From positions 10,037,501 through 10,101,500 of the forward strand of contig NC_083382.1 in the NCBI RefSeq assembly GCF_031755915.1: a stretch of DNA of 64,000 nucleotides. The letters run 5' to 3'. Positions 48,776 to 60,747 of the stretch are shown here, piece by piece (position 1 is the stretch's first letter; each line of letters starts with the position of its first letter). The stretch is from Ziziphus jujuba. Lineage: Eukaryota; Streptophyta; Magnoliopsida; Rosales; Rhamnaceae. The position numbers and the translations under genes were made by a program. The notes beneath the pieces were generated by a model. It worked only from the letters and a program-made list of their open reading frames with translations, did not search any database and had not been told where the DNA came from.

Positions 48776-49346
48776 ATCAGGGACCAAACCCATGGATTTC
48801 ATTTGGTCAGAAAAGTAGAAAGCGTCCTGCAAGCAAGAGCTTTTCATGGTTCCAACAATGAAAGAATGGAATGTATCCCTAGTTGCCTGTACTCCATCTA
48901 GCATCATATCATCATACACATCTCTCAGCAAGAAATGCCTACCACCACCGTTATTAAAAAAAAAAAAAAAAAAAAAAAAAGAACACAACTTTCACAATTT
49001 CTCCCAAAAAAAAAAAATCCCAAAACCACAAAAAGAAAATCAAAATTAGAATCTACCTTCTCTGCGCGGTGAGAGAACCAATAACAGTGTTATACTCAGA
49101 GACATTGCTTGCGTAGTTCCTCCTTGCGTATTCCTCTATTGAAACTGCACTGAAGTATCGCCGTCCCACCTCTCGCAGCAGTGAATTACGTTGCCCTGAA
49201 TTATAACAATCTAAAATATATTATTTATTTAAAAAAAAAAACTATTTCATTATTAGCGAAACGAGTAAGAAAATGTCTGGGGAAAAACTTAAGAATTTGA
49301 AAATGGAGAGGAGAAGATTACCAGTGATTGATCGAATGAGCCTCAT
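48776..49346 (-). pseudogene. Captured 5' end of a PPR gene, open from its ATG
   Basis: Exons 49322-49346 (MRLIRSITG), 49057-49195 (QRNSLLREVGRRYFSAVSIE, then SNVSEYNTVIGSLTAQR) and 48776-48938 (FLLRDVYDDMMLDGVQ, TRDTFHSFIVGTMK, DQMKSMGLVPD) total 327 nt, exactly 109 open codons. The start resembles a mitochondrial presequence, and the rest is pentatricopeptide repeat sequence of the mitochondrial PPR class. The gene is cut after GLVPD. The first exon lies ~280 bp from the MULE right terminal repeat, so native promoter DNA may have been captured too. Confidence 0.72.
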
Positions 49347-49627
49347 GCTTTCCTACTTTGCTGTTGCCTACCTATTGCTTCTGTTTCTGCTCCTAGGGCT
49401 CTCTAAAACCCTGCAGTTTTCTCTCCGAGTCGCCTCTTCACCATTCCTTCAAAACGCACAGTTTCCAAGCTTACAATCCGGCCGATGCGAAAGGAAACAG
49501 AGGACCCCTAATGGGCTGGATATTGATTATAAGGAGAAGAGAAAAGTCGAATAAAGAAAAGAAAGAAAAAAACATAGAAAAAAAAAATAAATAAAAATAT
49601 TTAATTTGGATATAAGAGTATTTTGGG

Positions 49628-49725
49628 ATTATCAAAAATTGAAAGGGTAGAAAAAAGAAAAATATTAAATGAGAGGCCAAAAATCATTAACCTCGTCCCT
49701 ATGAGGGTATTGGACCAAATTCCCC
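49628..49725 (-). repeat. MULE right terminal inverted repeat
   Basis: Reverse complement of 34294-34392 with about ten differences. Ends ...CCAAATTCCCC directly before the target duplication. Confidence 0.88.
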
Positions 49726-49735
49726 GACAAACCAA
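49726..49735 (+). repeat. MULE target site duplication, right copy
   Basis: GACAAACCAA, identical to 34284-34293. Confidence 0.9.
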
Positions 49736-50939
49736 CAACTGCCAAATTTCGTTTACTTTATAGGCCCTTTTTGTTCAAACCTAGCCCAAGCCCTCTTCAT
49801 ATAAATACCCTTAAGCCCAAGCTGCAGCCCCATAGTCCAAAACAAACAAGCTCCACAATTAAAAAACACCGTGAAATCCTTCGTTCCAGTTTTTCTCCTT
49901 TTATCAGTAACCCAGTGTTGTGCCGGCCCGGTGCATGCTCCCCAAGGAACATCTTGGAAAACTTTTCCTCTGCATGACCTTTGAATCATAACCATTACTA
50001 GTTCACATCTTTACGAGTTTCATCCATAATAATGATAGGAAAACATTCACAGTTTGAGACTCAGGATCTGAATCTAAATTCAGAAGTATACATAACTATA
50101 CATAATGCAAATTTTGCAAGTGCTCTTCTATTGGTAGGTAAAAAGCATTTGAAAATACACATTATAATACGTTACGCAACCATGTATTCTTCTTTCAAAC
50201 CTAAAATCTAGATTTCAACAAGCCTGTACAGTAATCCTATTTACAAAGAAACATATGGTATAAGGCCATGCATGGTTCAAAATGAGTGTAAGGGGGCCAT
50301 GATCAAGGTACTGTGCATCATGCTTCACAAAGCCAAAAGCTGATCAACAGCACACATAAAACACACCTGATGGAAATTTTGATAGCAAATTAGAGCTCTT
50401 GACACTGTAGGGAATATTAAGATATTGAATCGTCAACATTTTAGCATAAATGCCATTAAATATCCCCCATTTCGGCCTATAATCCAAGTGAAACAAATTA
50501 GCACAGGGCAATTCATGCCTTTTTCCATCATGCATGCACATATTATTGTCCTATGTTCACAAGCTCCAGATGTTGTAACATTGAAGTTATTAGGAATTTC
50601 GTATTTGCACCTGCAAATATGAAAATCATCAGCTACACAATTAGTATATTATAATAAAGTACACTAAATTCTACAATACAAAAATACTAAATTCTACAAT
50701 ACAAAAAACATATTCTCTTTCTTTTTATTGTTATTAGGTACCATCTTTTTAAAATTTTTTAAGTATTAATGGATTATTCCTGAGCTTTTACCAAATCAGA
50801 CTTCATTGCACTCGAAAAACTAAACAAACAAGGCAGATTTTCAAAATCACTACAGCATCTTTTTAACTACAAATTTCAAAACTTACGTTTTGGCTTTCTG
50901 CAGTAGATATTCCTAAAATTTTTGATAGGCAAGCACCTG
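49736..50939. other. Intergenic, FANCD2 3' flank
   Basis: ATATAAATACC near 49799 looks like a plant TATA element, but no gene could be built from the short open frames after it. 50100-50900 probably includes FANCD2 3' flanking sequence. Confidence 0.4.
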
Positions 50940-53928
50940 TTATTCCATTTCTTTCTCCTCTTCACTAGCAACAGTTACAAGTGGATTTTCATTGACTTCC
51001 AGCATATCTTCACCAGTATTGTCGTCTTGATCATTTGCATAAGCCTGGGAGCTGACCACCTGCCCTGTTAAGTCTTTATGTTTTAGATTGCCTGTCAAAA
51101 CAAGAGATGAATAGTTTATACCAACAAATTTTAAGTTTTCAAAATTGATGGTAAGTTAAGATTGTAGATATCATTTATAAGTATGTAAAGAGATAGATAT
51201 ATAGATAAATAAAAACATATTATTATAGTATAGATACCTACCCATCCAGAAAGTGCATCCGCTTGATGTTTCATGGAGAAGAGCCTTGACATGGAATAAA
51301 AAGCGTTCCATAGATCTCTTTGTAGCAGGAATTTTGCTAGTTATAACAGTTCGTTTCAAGCCCTTCCAGAAATATAGGAAAAATATCAAGAAGATGATAT
51401 ATCAATCGGAAAAATAAACATAAAAAGAACTATACTGACCTTGGCTTCAGAACATAAGGTCTGTATTGTTCTTGTAGCCTTTTGCAGCTCTTTCACCTGA
51501 TTCATTACAGAAAAGGCATAAGGCTATCTTCAACTATAAGATTTATTTGATATATCAAAACTTACCATTTGGAGTATACACTTGTTATGCACTTCAAAGT
51601 GAGTCTTCAAGAAGTCAAAAACTGGAAAAGCAGATAATAATATCATCACCTCAGACAATTATATCTTAAATCACCTTACAAGTGAAAAGTTCTGCATATA
51701 CCTTTCAAGAAGGTATCAACAAACTTCCCACCATACTTGACAGCCATGGCATGCACAGTAACCTATTCCATCATGTTGACATGTAATATTAACTGGCTTC
51801 AACAACATTTAAGATTGAAAAGAATAAAAAATAAAAAATAGAAAGTATAATTAAATTAAATAAAGAAAAATTAAGAACATTATTATAAACATTGCTTGAA
51901 AAACTCAGAAATGCAGTCTAAATACCTTGTCATATGTCCTGCACAGGCTAACTAATGATACCACCACATTCACATACTGCTGTAGGTTCACCAGTATTTC
52001 ATCTACAGAGTCATGCTGAGCACCAGCCCTGGGCTTCCGAAGGTGGACAACTTCCTTAGCCTAAGAGAGAAATTAGTATCAGTGCTTGTTTTTTTGACCC
52101 AATGGCTTTCCACTAGAATAGCTGAGATATTTAGACTACATATGAATCTTGAGCTCACCAATCTATTAAGCACGGCCAGATTCCTTTCATGCTGCACATA
52201 ATACCACTTCCATAAAGATCTCCAACAAGAAATAGTATCACTAAATTTAATTGCAGGACAATTTAAGATGCCTTACCAGTACCCTATACCATACAATAAA
52301 TGTTGCAGCACTTAAAGTCGGAAAACCATGATAATCTTCTTCTTCCATTCCTTTGCATGAAGAAGCCTAATACAGAAAGGTTACAAGGCATAGTATTTCA
52401 ACCTGGTTAAAGCACTATGGAATAGTAGGTTTGCAATTAATAAAGTACATTCCTCCCAAGCCAAAAATCAAGGCATAGTCTTCCCTCTTTATAAGCAAGT
52501 TATAAATCGGGTTCTCTCTAACCTCATTGCCAATGATCCAATACCAGGCATGATATTAGTAATATGGGAAAAGGATAGCTAAATTCCATTTTCCAAACAG
52601 CTGAGTATTCCAAGCTTAAAGAAGAGAAATAGGCATGCACCTGAGGCAGAATAGAGCAGGCCAGCTCATCCAGCAATGCAGAAGTGGAATCACTATTTTC
52701 CAAGTAAATGCACAGTATCTTCTGTACTACTTCTCCCTGCAGTCATTTAAAAGCTAAAGATTATACATGCATGCATGCAAATCACAATTAGTATCTAGAT
52801 AATTTTTCCTAATTCATAGTGAAGTAAAAGAATTAGAGCTAGAGATAGAGGTAGTCTCACTTTGCTCCTCCAACCGTTCTCGAGATTTTCACCATCCCAT
52901 TTATGCCTCAAAAGCTTCTGAGCAGATGTTTCAAGCTTCTTTTTCAAGATAGGAACTGCCCCCTCAACAAAACCCGAGTTCATGTGGTTACCATTTCCCT
53001 CCAGCATAACAAGGAAAGTTTGGACCGAGGTCACAATTGATTCTAAAGTGAAAAGAGATTCTGAGGCCAGCATGAAGGAGAAAGAACATGCTGCAGGTTC
53101 CAGATATGGTTTCAGAGCTAGTTAAGATAAATGGAACTATGAATGCCATAAAACACCACCACGCAGAAGGATAGAAAACATACCAGCGTCCAAGACACCT
53201 TCAACAAACAAATAAGCACCAAAATATAAATACTCTATGGTCCCAGGAGATAGATTCAGCTGCATGCCTGAAAAGATATCATCCGGTATATTGATAGGTT
53301 GGAAGGCTTCAAGTAGGTATGAGAGAATTGCTTTGTCCATCTGAATATCAGGAAGGTTTATTATCTGCATTCAAGAATTAGAATGAAAAGAATTAGTAGT
53401 TTTGAATTATAATTTTGCTGTAATAATAATCTGGATAGGATTTTGGAGTGGACTGGAAAGAGAAATTTCACCTTACAAAAACAATGAAGTATTTCTTTAA
53501 AGACCGAAGTAGAAACTGCTGATGTTGAAAGTACTAGATTTGGTATATCTGGGTTCCCAGCTGAAATAGATTGAATTTTCCAATGTTCTTGACAAATTTC
53601 ATCACCTTCAGAGAAATATTTGCATAATCAGGGAAAATCAAAATTCTATTTGTCTAAGGCAAAACTAAAAATTTAGATCCATGTATCTAACCTCCTTTAA
53701 GTAAACAAAAAGCAGTATCAAAATGCTTCCTAAGACTTGGAAATAGTGGCCTGATTTCGCTCAAGAATTCACCCACTGTCATCGGGGTGAACCTGATTGA
53801 AGCACTCATGCATCTTCCTGGGAATTGTTTCCCAGGAGGAGTAAAGCAATCCAGCTTGTGGTGAAGATCACGCAGAAGGTACAGAAATAGCGGTAACTGC
53901 ATCCATCAAAAAAAAAAAAAAAAAAAAG

Positions 53929-53963
<35 letters not shown>

Positions 53964-56900
53964 ATATCCAATTTGCAAATTGGTCATGAGTAAAAATTGA
54001 ATCATCAACCACAATCAATGTCAAACAACTAGTTACCTCAGCAGCAGAATCAGGACAGCAAGAATCTTGACACTGCATCAGCAAAGGAAAATTTGAGAAT
54101 AAGTGAATTATGTGAATTCATTGATCCTGCATCTAATAGTATGAACATGCATATGGATATTATTATATCAAATTCTACATGGAAACACCAAGAAACGATG
54201 GTTATGTGTTAGCATAAATATACATACCTTTGAAAAAGTCAAAATGGAAAAGCATTGGACCAGGATATGCCTGAATTTGTGTCTATGAGCTTCAAGAGCC
54301 TTGGCAACTGCAGAGATTTCTACGACCACTTGCTCATCAGAGCCACAGGGATGCTGCTGTGATGGCTCAACAGAGTTGGCCTTAGAAGTTAAATCAGAAG
54401 AATTCCCATTTGGCATCTCTTGGCTTGTTGAAGCTCCTGGTTTCTTCAACACATCCAATATTGTGGGCTGCCGGAGTTTTCCTTTACTATCTGAACTTGT
54501 CAATGCATTTGAAATCTTTTTACGTTTTCTCTTACTGTCTGATAAGGCATCATCATGAGTTTTCTTATGGACATTTTTCTTCTCCACATGACCCACTTGA
54601 GGTTGTTTTAAGAGAACCGATCCACAGTGATCCACATAAAGATGGAGCTCAGGAAGAGATAGAGCACACCGTTGAAGAAAGTAGTTCAATAGGCTTTCCA
54701 GAAATCTACATTTAAAATTTTCAAACTGAGATGGATAACATTTATTATGACAAGTAATCAAATAAGTTTTTCATACAAAAATTAAAAACTAAACTTGAAC
54801 TATAAGTCTCTCTTTTACAATGGCTGGACTGTGGTAATGCAGGACTGCCGGTCAAGGCCCTTAAACGCAGGCAAAATTATTTTGGTCTGCAATCCATACT
54901 CAGAAAGGAAAGTAAGCCTAGAGCTGGAAAAAAAATTTGGGCTCAGAGGTTTCGTATGCAATATTAAATGATGCACAGGCCATAGCTCACTCAATACCAT
55001 ACAAATATCTACCTTATACAATAAATACCTATTAAGAAGTGTTGGAATTGCTTATTTGGTAGCACTTAAGAGCAGTGGTCTTAAAAACACTTGCATGAAG
55101 AAGTATTTCTTTTGTTCCTCCAAACTAAAACAATACTCACTGCCAAACCTAGTATGTTCTTTACAACCCCCCTCCCCCTCCCCCTCCCCCTTCCCCCCGG
55201 CCTGACAGATTTCACAATCATAACACACCACTGTATGCAAGTAATGACCATTTTCTTCAAGATAAACTTTTGTAAAGGTTGCAGCTCATTAACATCAACA
55301 AATCAAATACCCAAGTTATAGGTGACAAAAACCATATTTGACTTTCTAGAGAGGATTACTTCACAATGTTTTAATGTATAAAACGTAAACGATGGTTTAA
55401 AAATTTTGCATTTCTTAAGAAATTAGTAGAATAAAAGAACATACACAAGGTTCCTTAATCGCTTCAGTAGCTTCGCAATTATATCATCTTTTGTAGCCTG
55501 ACTTGTAAGTTCAAATCTTCCAGCAACTTGAGTACAGAAGGCATTGAGCTACACAAGTCATCAAAGAATTAACAACCCACAATTACTAAGAAACAATTTT
55601 GAGATATAGACCCACCTCAATCACGAAGGTGTCAATCTGAAATTGTCATCACTTACTAGTTCATGTATCCAGTTAAAAGCATAGTAGAGAGAGAGGCCCA
55701 TAATCTGTTTCTGCTTCCCCGTTAAGGACTTCCATCCAGCTCCAAAAAAATACTAGTAAAACATAATACAGATATAATTATATATGTCAGCCCAAAGTTC
55801 ATGCATAATAGCATATACAGGTAACGTGTGTGTATACATTAACTTAATCTGACCTTAGAGGAAGGAAGGTGCAAAGGACAGCCAAGTAGTGCATCAATTC
55901 CACCAAGAGATCCTTGATTTGTCATCCTTTCAACCTGAAATTTGATGGAAAATCCAACTTTATCAAATAACTTCAAATTATATTCATAACTTAAGGAACA
56001 TGGACTTACAGTAGATAGTAAAAGGAAGTTAGCAGGAAGAACTTGTAAAGAACTGGACCTGCACATGGTGAAATTTCAACATTGGCAATAAGAAACGTGG
56101 AGACAAGTTTAAACAATGGTATGATAAAAGAACAAATGAGTAAAACAATACTGCAAGGAAGAAGAAGTCAGTGGCAATATGCTAAGACAAATGGGTGATA
56201 TATCACCATCCAAGTTCATCCAAAGTTCCCCTGTAAAAAGAAGATGAGAACCTTTAATTGTTGGCCTAGCTTAATTTCACATACGACACTTTGAGAAAAT
56301 AATATCAGAAAGCAGGAAGGCAAGTTTCACCAAATACTAACCTTCTAAACCACAATACAAGTCCTTAACAGGCAATTTCCCACCATCAAGATCAGATAGA
56401 AATATGGATTCAAACTCTCCTACATGTTTCCCAACCCTACAATAAAAGAGTCAGGAATTTTAAAGCATAATTAGTTGCACTCACCAAATTGAACAGGACA
56501 TTTAAAAAAAAGAAAAAAAAAATCAACTTACCATTCCATGATTATTGGATGAAGAGTTTTAGAGTCCATCATTACTGTCATTTCATCATAAAATGTTATC
56601 AATGATAAGGGCAACTGTTTACAGGAGTCCAAGGACATTTTCAAGAGTTCCAAAGCCTCCTCAGAGTTTGATTTCTGCAGAAATGGCCTTCAGAAATTAT
56701 TGAGGGCATCCTAAACTAAAGAATTGTTATTCAAACATGATATACAAGAAAACAGCAAAATATATATACATATATATATATATATAACCTAACAGAATAT
56801 TTCCAATTATGTTCTAGAAAAAATAAAACAACATGCAAATATAGTTGATTATTATTGACTATTAGTGACACCCTAAGCATAGTAGTACCTAGAAACAGAA

Positions 56901-59900
56901 AATATTGAATTGCTATTTTTTTCATTTCTTTTCCAAACCAGGCACTATATAAGAAAAATATAAATTCTAGAATGAAAGAAAAAGAGTGAACACTAATTTT
57001 TAGCCAACAACACAGTTTGGGGGTTGAGAATAACCATGCACTCTAGAATGGTTCCATGCTTTTTAATATGCAGAAATGCACTCTAGAATGGTTCCAATGC
57101 TTATTATTACAGCAGATATATATATATATATATATATTTTTAATCAGATTAGAAAGTTAGTAACAATCAGCTCAGCTTAGAGAAGAACCTCCATGAACAC
57201 TTGCTGCACAAGGAAAAACTTCCCAAGAATCATGTCAAAATATTGATATACCTTATTGACTTATCACTAAGAGCTATGCCTTTTGCTGAGTCATCACAAT
57301 ATTCAGAAAGTTGCTTCTGTAAAGGAGTTAAAACTTTCTTATAAGTTTCTGAGAAAACAAACTACTGATCTTTTATTAATTAAAAAGGATAAAATTCATA
57401 AGGAAGAGTATTTAGAATTTTATCCACCTTAAGTTTCAATACTTATTAGTTATCCCTTGATAGTTGAAACACTGCTGATGGTTCTTAAATACTCCCAAGT
57501 AATCAGCGAAAAGACACTGAACATCAGAATATGCAGGTTTAAATATAGTTTTTAGTGCTTTTGGAAAATGGTGCTTTCTTTTTGCTGTATAAATTACAGA
57601 TGTATTCACTGTATCAAGATCTCCCTGTCCCATATCCATGACAATGTTTCACAGCCTTTCCTTACTACCTTTTGTTCCCGATATGATCAAACTTTTATCT
57701 GAGATAATCCATTCTCTTTTACCATATTTAGATAACACATTGTGAGGGTAATTTATGCATGATCCACATTTAAACCCCTAAAGCAACCCAATCAAGAACC
57801 TGATTTAATCTTCACCTATATCACACATATAAGATACTATTGGCAATACAAGGATCCAACTTTGCCTCAATCCAATATACAAAAGTTAGCCATAATTTAA
57901 TATATAAAAGCAAATAACACCGAATCTTGTTAATTAATTATTGAAAAGATACAAGGTATACTACCTGAGACAAGGATGAACAGCTGATACTATTTGCATC
58001 CCCAAGACCAGAAACTATCTTTAGAGTTCCTATAAGGCCCATCTTCTTGTACTTGAGTTCTGGATGGCTTACCTACTCAAGGAGAGTGGAAAGAATGTAG
58101 TTTCATCATTAGAAATTTAATTTAGCCCAATATAATTTGGTTAATATTAATTATAGAACATTTATAAGAAAAAGAAACTCGATGACTCTTGGTACCTGTT
58201 TCCGGACTATCAGAAAAAGTTCATTTGCAAAGGAAGATCCATATGAATCTGCATTAGTTCGAACCAACAATGCCAGATGACTGAAAACCTCATAAACCTG
58301 CAGCATGGTAAAGCCATTGAGAGTGGAAAATCGAACGTTTTATGGTGCTTAGAGTAAAACAGAAATAGACCATGCTACCTTATGCAGATTCTCAACATTA
58401 AATCCCTCCAAGTAATCTAAGATCCCTGGATTGTAAAATATAAAAAGCATCAATATATATATATATCTGCGAGGAACACACATCTATATACACATGAATT
58501 AAGAACAAAAAGCAGTACCACTAATGTGAGAAGAAAGAGGAATCAATTCTTGAGCATACTTTGAGGCTAGCAAAGACATGGTCTCTAAAGCAGAACTCAC
58601 AATGTAACTAACACCAGATCCAACATTAGTAACAAGTGAACCAAGAACCTACACAAAAACCATAGCTAAGAGCTCCTAAGTACATTTTCTTTGACTTGTC
58701 AACAAAACAATAAAAGAAGTAGTTATTTCAAGCCACTAACTTCCTGTCTTGAGTAAGAGTCATCAAATTCGTTGAACAGACAGGTATACATGTGAATGCC
58801 AAACTCTCTGGCTTCCTTTTCTTTGCAAGCCAACAGGTATTCAGATAGAGATATAAATGATGGAAAATAATCCTGATGGATTAAGATAAACAGTCAGTTT
58901 CAAATTCATATTGGAATTGTAATTTGGTGTATAAGATATTCTCAAGCTACCTGTGCCAAGTCCTTGTGTCCGCAAATACACTGATCAAACATAGCTGGCT
59001 GAATACAACTTTCCATAATCTTCTTCTTGAACATTTTCTCAACGTTCTTTTGCGGGGACTCACCATTCATGTGAATGAGCATAAGTAACCATATGTCTAT
59101 CACTTTGTGATCCCGAGGTTTCTGAAGACAGTTCAATTCTTTCAGAATCTCCTGACATAGTGTCTAAAAACGAAATCAAATAGAAAAATAGTTACAAAAA
59201 CAAAATTTTAAATACAAACTTCTTAAATTTGAAGATAGTAAATAAGACGAACTTACATTCTTAAACCGAAGACTGGATCTCAATGCCTCGAGAATAGAAG
59301 CCTCTGTGCTTTTCGAATGTGACTTGCCTTTGAGTTTACTTTGTTGCATTGCACGAGAATTTGATACACCAACAAATTTCAACTGCTCACGAATATGAGA
59401 GATAATTCTTCGAACATTTGCCGGTGTTGCCGAAAGAAGCAGAAACCTAAGCAGATGTGGCATGTGCTCTTCATCAACTGTTCTGATGCATGACAATGCT
59501 ATAGTGGTTACCTTCAAATAAACAAATTCAAAAAATCATTTTCAAATTACAAATATATTATGAACTATCATAATCTCACTTTATCTTTCATTTGATTAAA
59601 TTCCAATCAAGTTCAAATCAATTTTCTTTTGTTTCTTATGTTCTCAAAACGTTTTCAAACAACAAAGAAAAGACAAAGTGCAAAACCTGTTCTTGCAACT
59701 GATCATCCAGATTAAGGTTGGAAAAGGAATCGAGAACCGTCACAGCTATACTAGAATCCTCTTGAAGCATTTGTTCAAGGGATTCAACCACTGTTTTATT
59801 GTTTTGATCGCCGATGATCTCCGGCAACGATCCGATAATCTCTTTCTTCAAGTGGAGAGGACAAATGGAAAGCACTTGCATCAATTTATCAGTGAAGGCA

Positions 59901-60575
59901 TTAGGATCGACAACGAAATCAAGCCACCGGAAATGGTTGATGATAAGCCTGGGAACATCGTCTTCCAGAGTCAAAGATGTTCCAGAATCTTCATGGAAAT
60001 ACTCTGGAAGTTTCTCGAGAAGCATATTCAGAAGGTCTAGTTGGATAGAAGGGACCAGCAATAGGTTTCGGGCTAAGCTCTCGCTCCTCGTGGAACCAAA
60101 ACCATCGCCTTTTGCAGGAGTGAGTACCCTAAAAAAAATAATAATAATAATAATATAATAAAATAAAATCATGCATTTTCTTGGCAAATTTTCCCGGGAA
60201 TCAAACAGGAAATGAGAGAGAAATTGACCTGCGGAGGTTTCTGGGGGACTGAAGGTAGGAGGAAAAGCCGGCGAGGAATTCGGAGCGAAGCGCAGTGGCA
60301 TTATCCGAATAGGAAAAGGAATGTTGGAGATGGCGACGGAGCTTGTGGAGGTCGGCGGGAAGGCATGGTGGACCAGAGGGATTGATGAGTGTGCAACCCG
60401 CTTCGGCCAAAACAGCGACCATCTTCTCGGTTTCGGTGGTGGTGGCTCCTATTACGGCGTCGGTTTGTGGAGCACTGCTGCTGGTGGTGGATTTGGATGT
60501 TTTGTTGGGAGCTAATGGAGGGACGAACGAAGATGGTCTTTTCCGTGAAGGAATTTGGTGGTGGAGGAGTACCAT
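50940..60575 (-). CDS. FANCD2: FANCD2 (Fanconi anaemia group D2) homologue, ~32 exons
   Basis: The start is the first ATG in frame (60575, MVLLHHQIPSRKRPSSF). Early exons are 60229-60575, 59687-60128, 59257-59511, 58951-59163, 58741-58872, 58519-58648, 58379-58425, 58196-58297 and 57965-58072. These join in phase. Others include 57252-57316, 56532-56681, 55445-55548 and 54228-54706. The last, 50940 to ~51094, ends EEEKEME. Landmarks are LARNLLLVPSIQLDLLNMLL, RLIINHFRWLDFVV, GPIGTLK-like GLIGTLKIVSG, AGWKSLTGKQKQ, NWIHEL joined to LNAFCTQVAGRFELT, LVFLESLLN, LPELHLYVDHCGSVL and FLYLLRDLHHKL. FANCD2 pairs with FANCI, is monoubiquitinated and protects DNA at interstrand crosslinks and in meiosis; nuclear. 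The frame between exons 10 and 11 is unresolved, so a small exon may be missing there. No stops were found in the exons I read. Confidence 0.93.
55167..55198 (-). repeat. G-quadruplex motif in a FANCD2 intron
   Basis: On the plus strand this is five C-runs of 6, 5, 5, 5 and 6 separated by one or two T. The minus (sense) strand therefore has five G-runs with 1-2-nt loops. It sits in the intron between exons 54228-54706 and 55445-55548. Confidence 0.85.
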
Positions 60576-60660
60576 CTTGGTCCGCAGGAAAAACAAAGCT
60601 TCTCCACGACGTCGTATTGGTTTTTGCCGCTATGGTTTAGCCGAGAACTCTGCTACTGAA

Positions 60661-60706
60661 CGAGAGAGAGAGAGAGACATAGAGAGAGAGAGAGAGCGAG
60701 AGAGAA
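60661..60706. repeat. GA-rich microsatellite in FANCD2 upstream region
   Basis: Two GAGAGA runs interrupted by CATAG, ~90-130 bp upstream of the FANCD2 start; on the sense strand this is a CT-rich leader or promoter tract. Confidence 0.8.
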
Positions 60707-60720
60707 CAGTAGGAGAAACG

Positions 60721-60747
60721 GCGCCAAATTTTTATTTGATTTGGCGG
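60721..60747. promoter_or_regulatory. Two E2F-type sites upstream of FANCD2
   Basis: GCGCCAAA (60721-60728) is the complement of TTTGGCGC, an exact fit to the E2F consensus TTTSGCGC. TTTGGCGG (60740-60747) fits TTTSGCGS in the other direction. They lie 146-172 bp upstream of the start codon. E2F control fits an S-phase DNA-repair gene; binding is inferred. Confidence 0.65.

Larger units (their letters stand above)
34294..49725. mobile_element. 15.4-kb Mutator-like element with ULP1 gene and captured host fragments
   Basis: The ends are inverted repeats: GGGGAATTTGGCCCAATACC at 34294, and the complement of GGGGAATTTGGTCCAATACC at 49725. They match at ~90% over ~100 bp. Identical 10-bp sequences flank them, the size typical of Mutator elements (8-11 bp). 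The cargo is, left to right: subterminal hairpins, a DUF1985/Ulp1 gene (+), an inverted-repeat array, a MURA transposase (-), and SMP, CTF18 and PPR gene fragments (all -). MULEs carrying Ulp1-like genes (the Kaonashi group) are known in plants, and gene-fragment capture is known as Pack-MULE behaviour. Both in a single bounded element is less usual. The transposase is decayed, so the element is probably inactive. Confidence 0.88.

Noticed and set aside
48695..48988. 97-codon minus frame taken as one exon
   Set aside because: Its ends translate poly-T and AT-repeat DNA. The real coding part is the spliced PPR exon at 48776-48938.
49753..49995. 80-codon minus frame and overlapping 68-codon plus frame after a TATA-like site
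   Set aside because: Neither shows a domain, and the two overlap. I could not decide that either is a gene.
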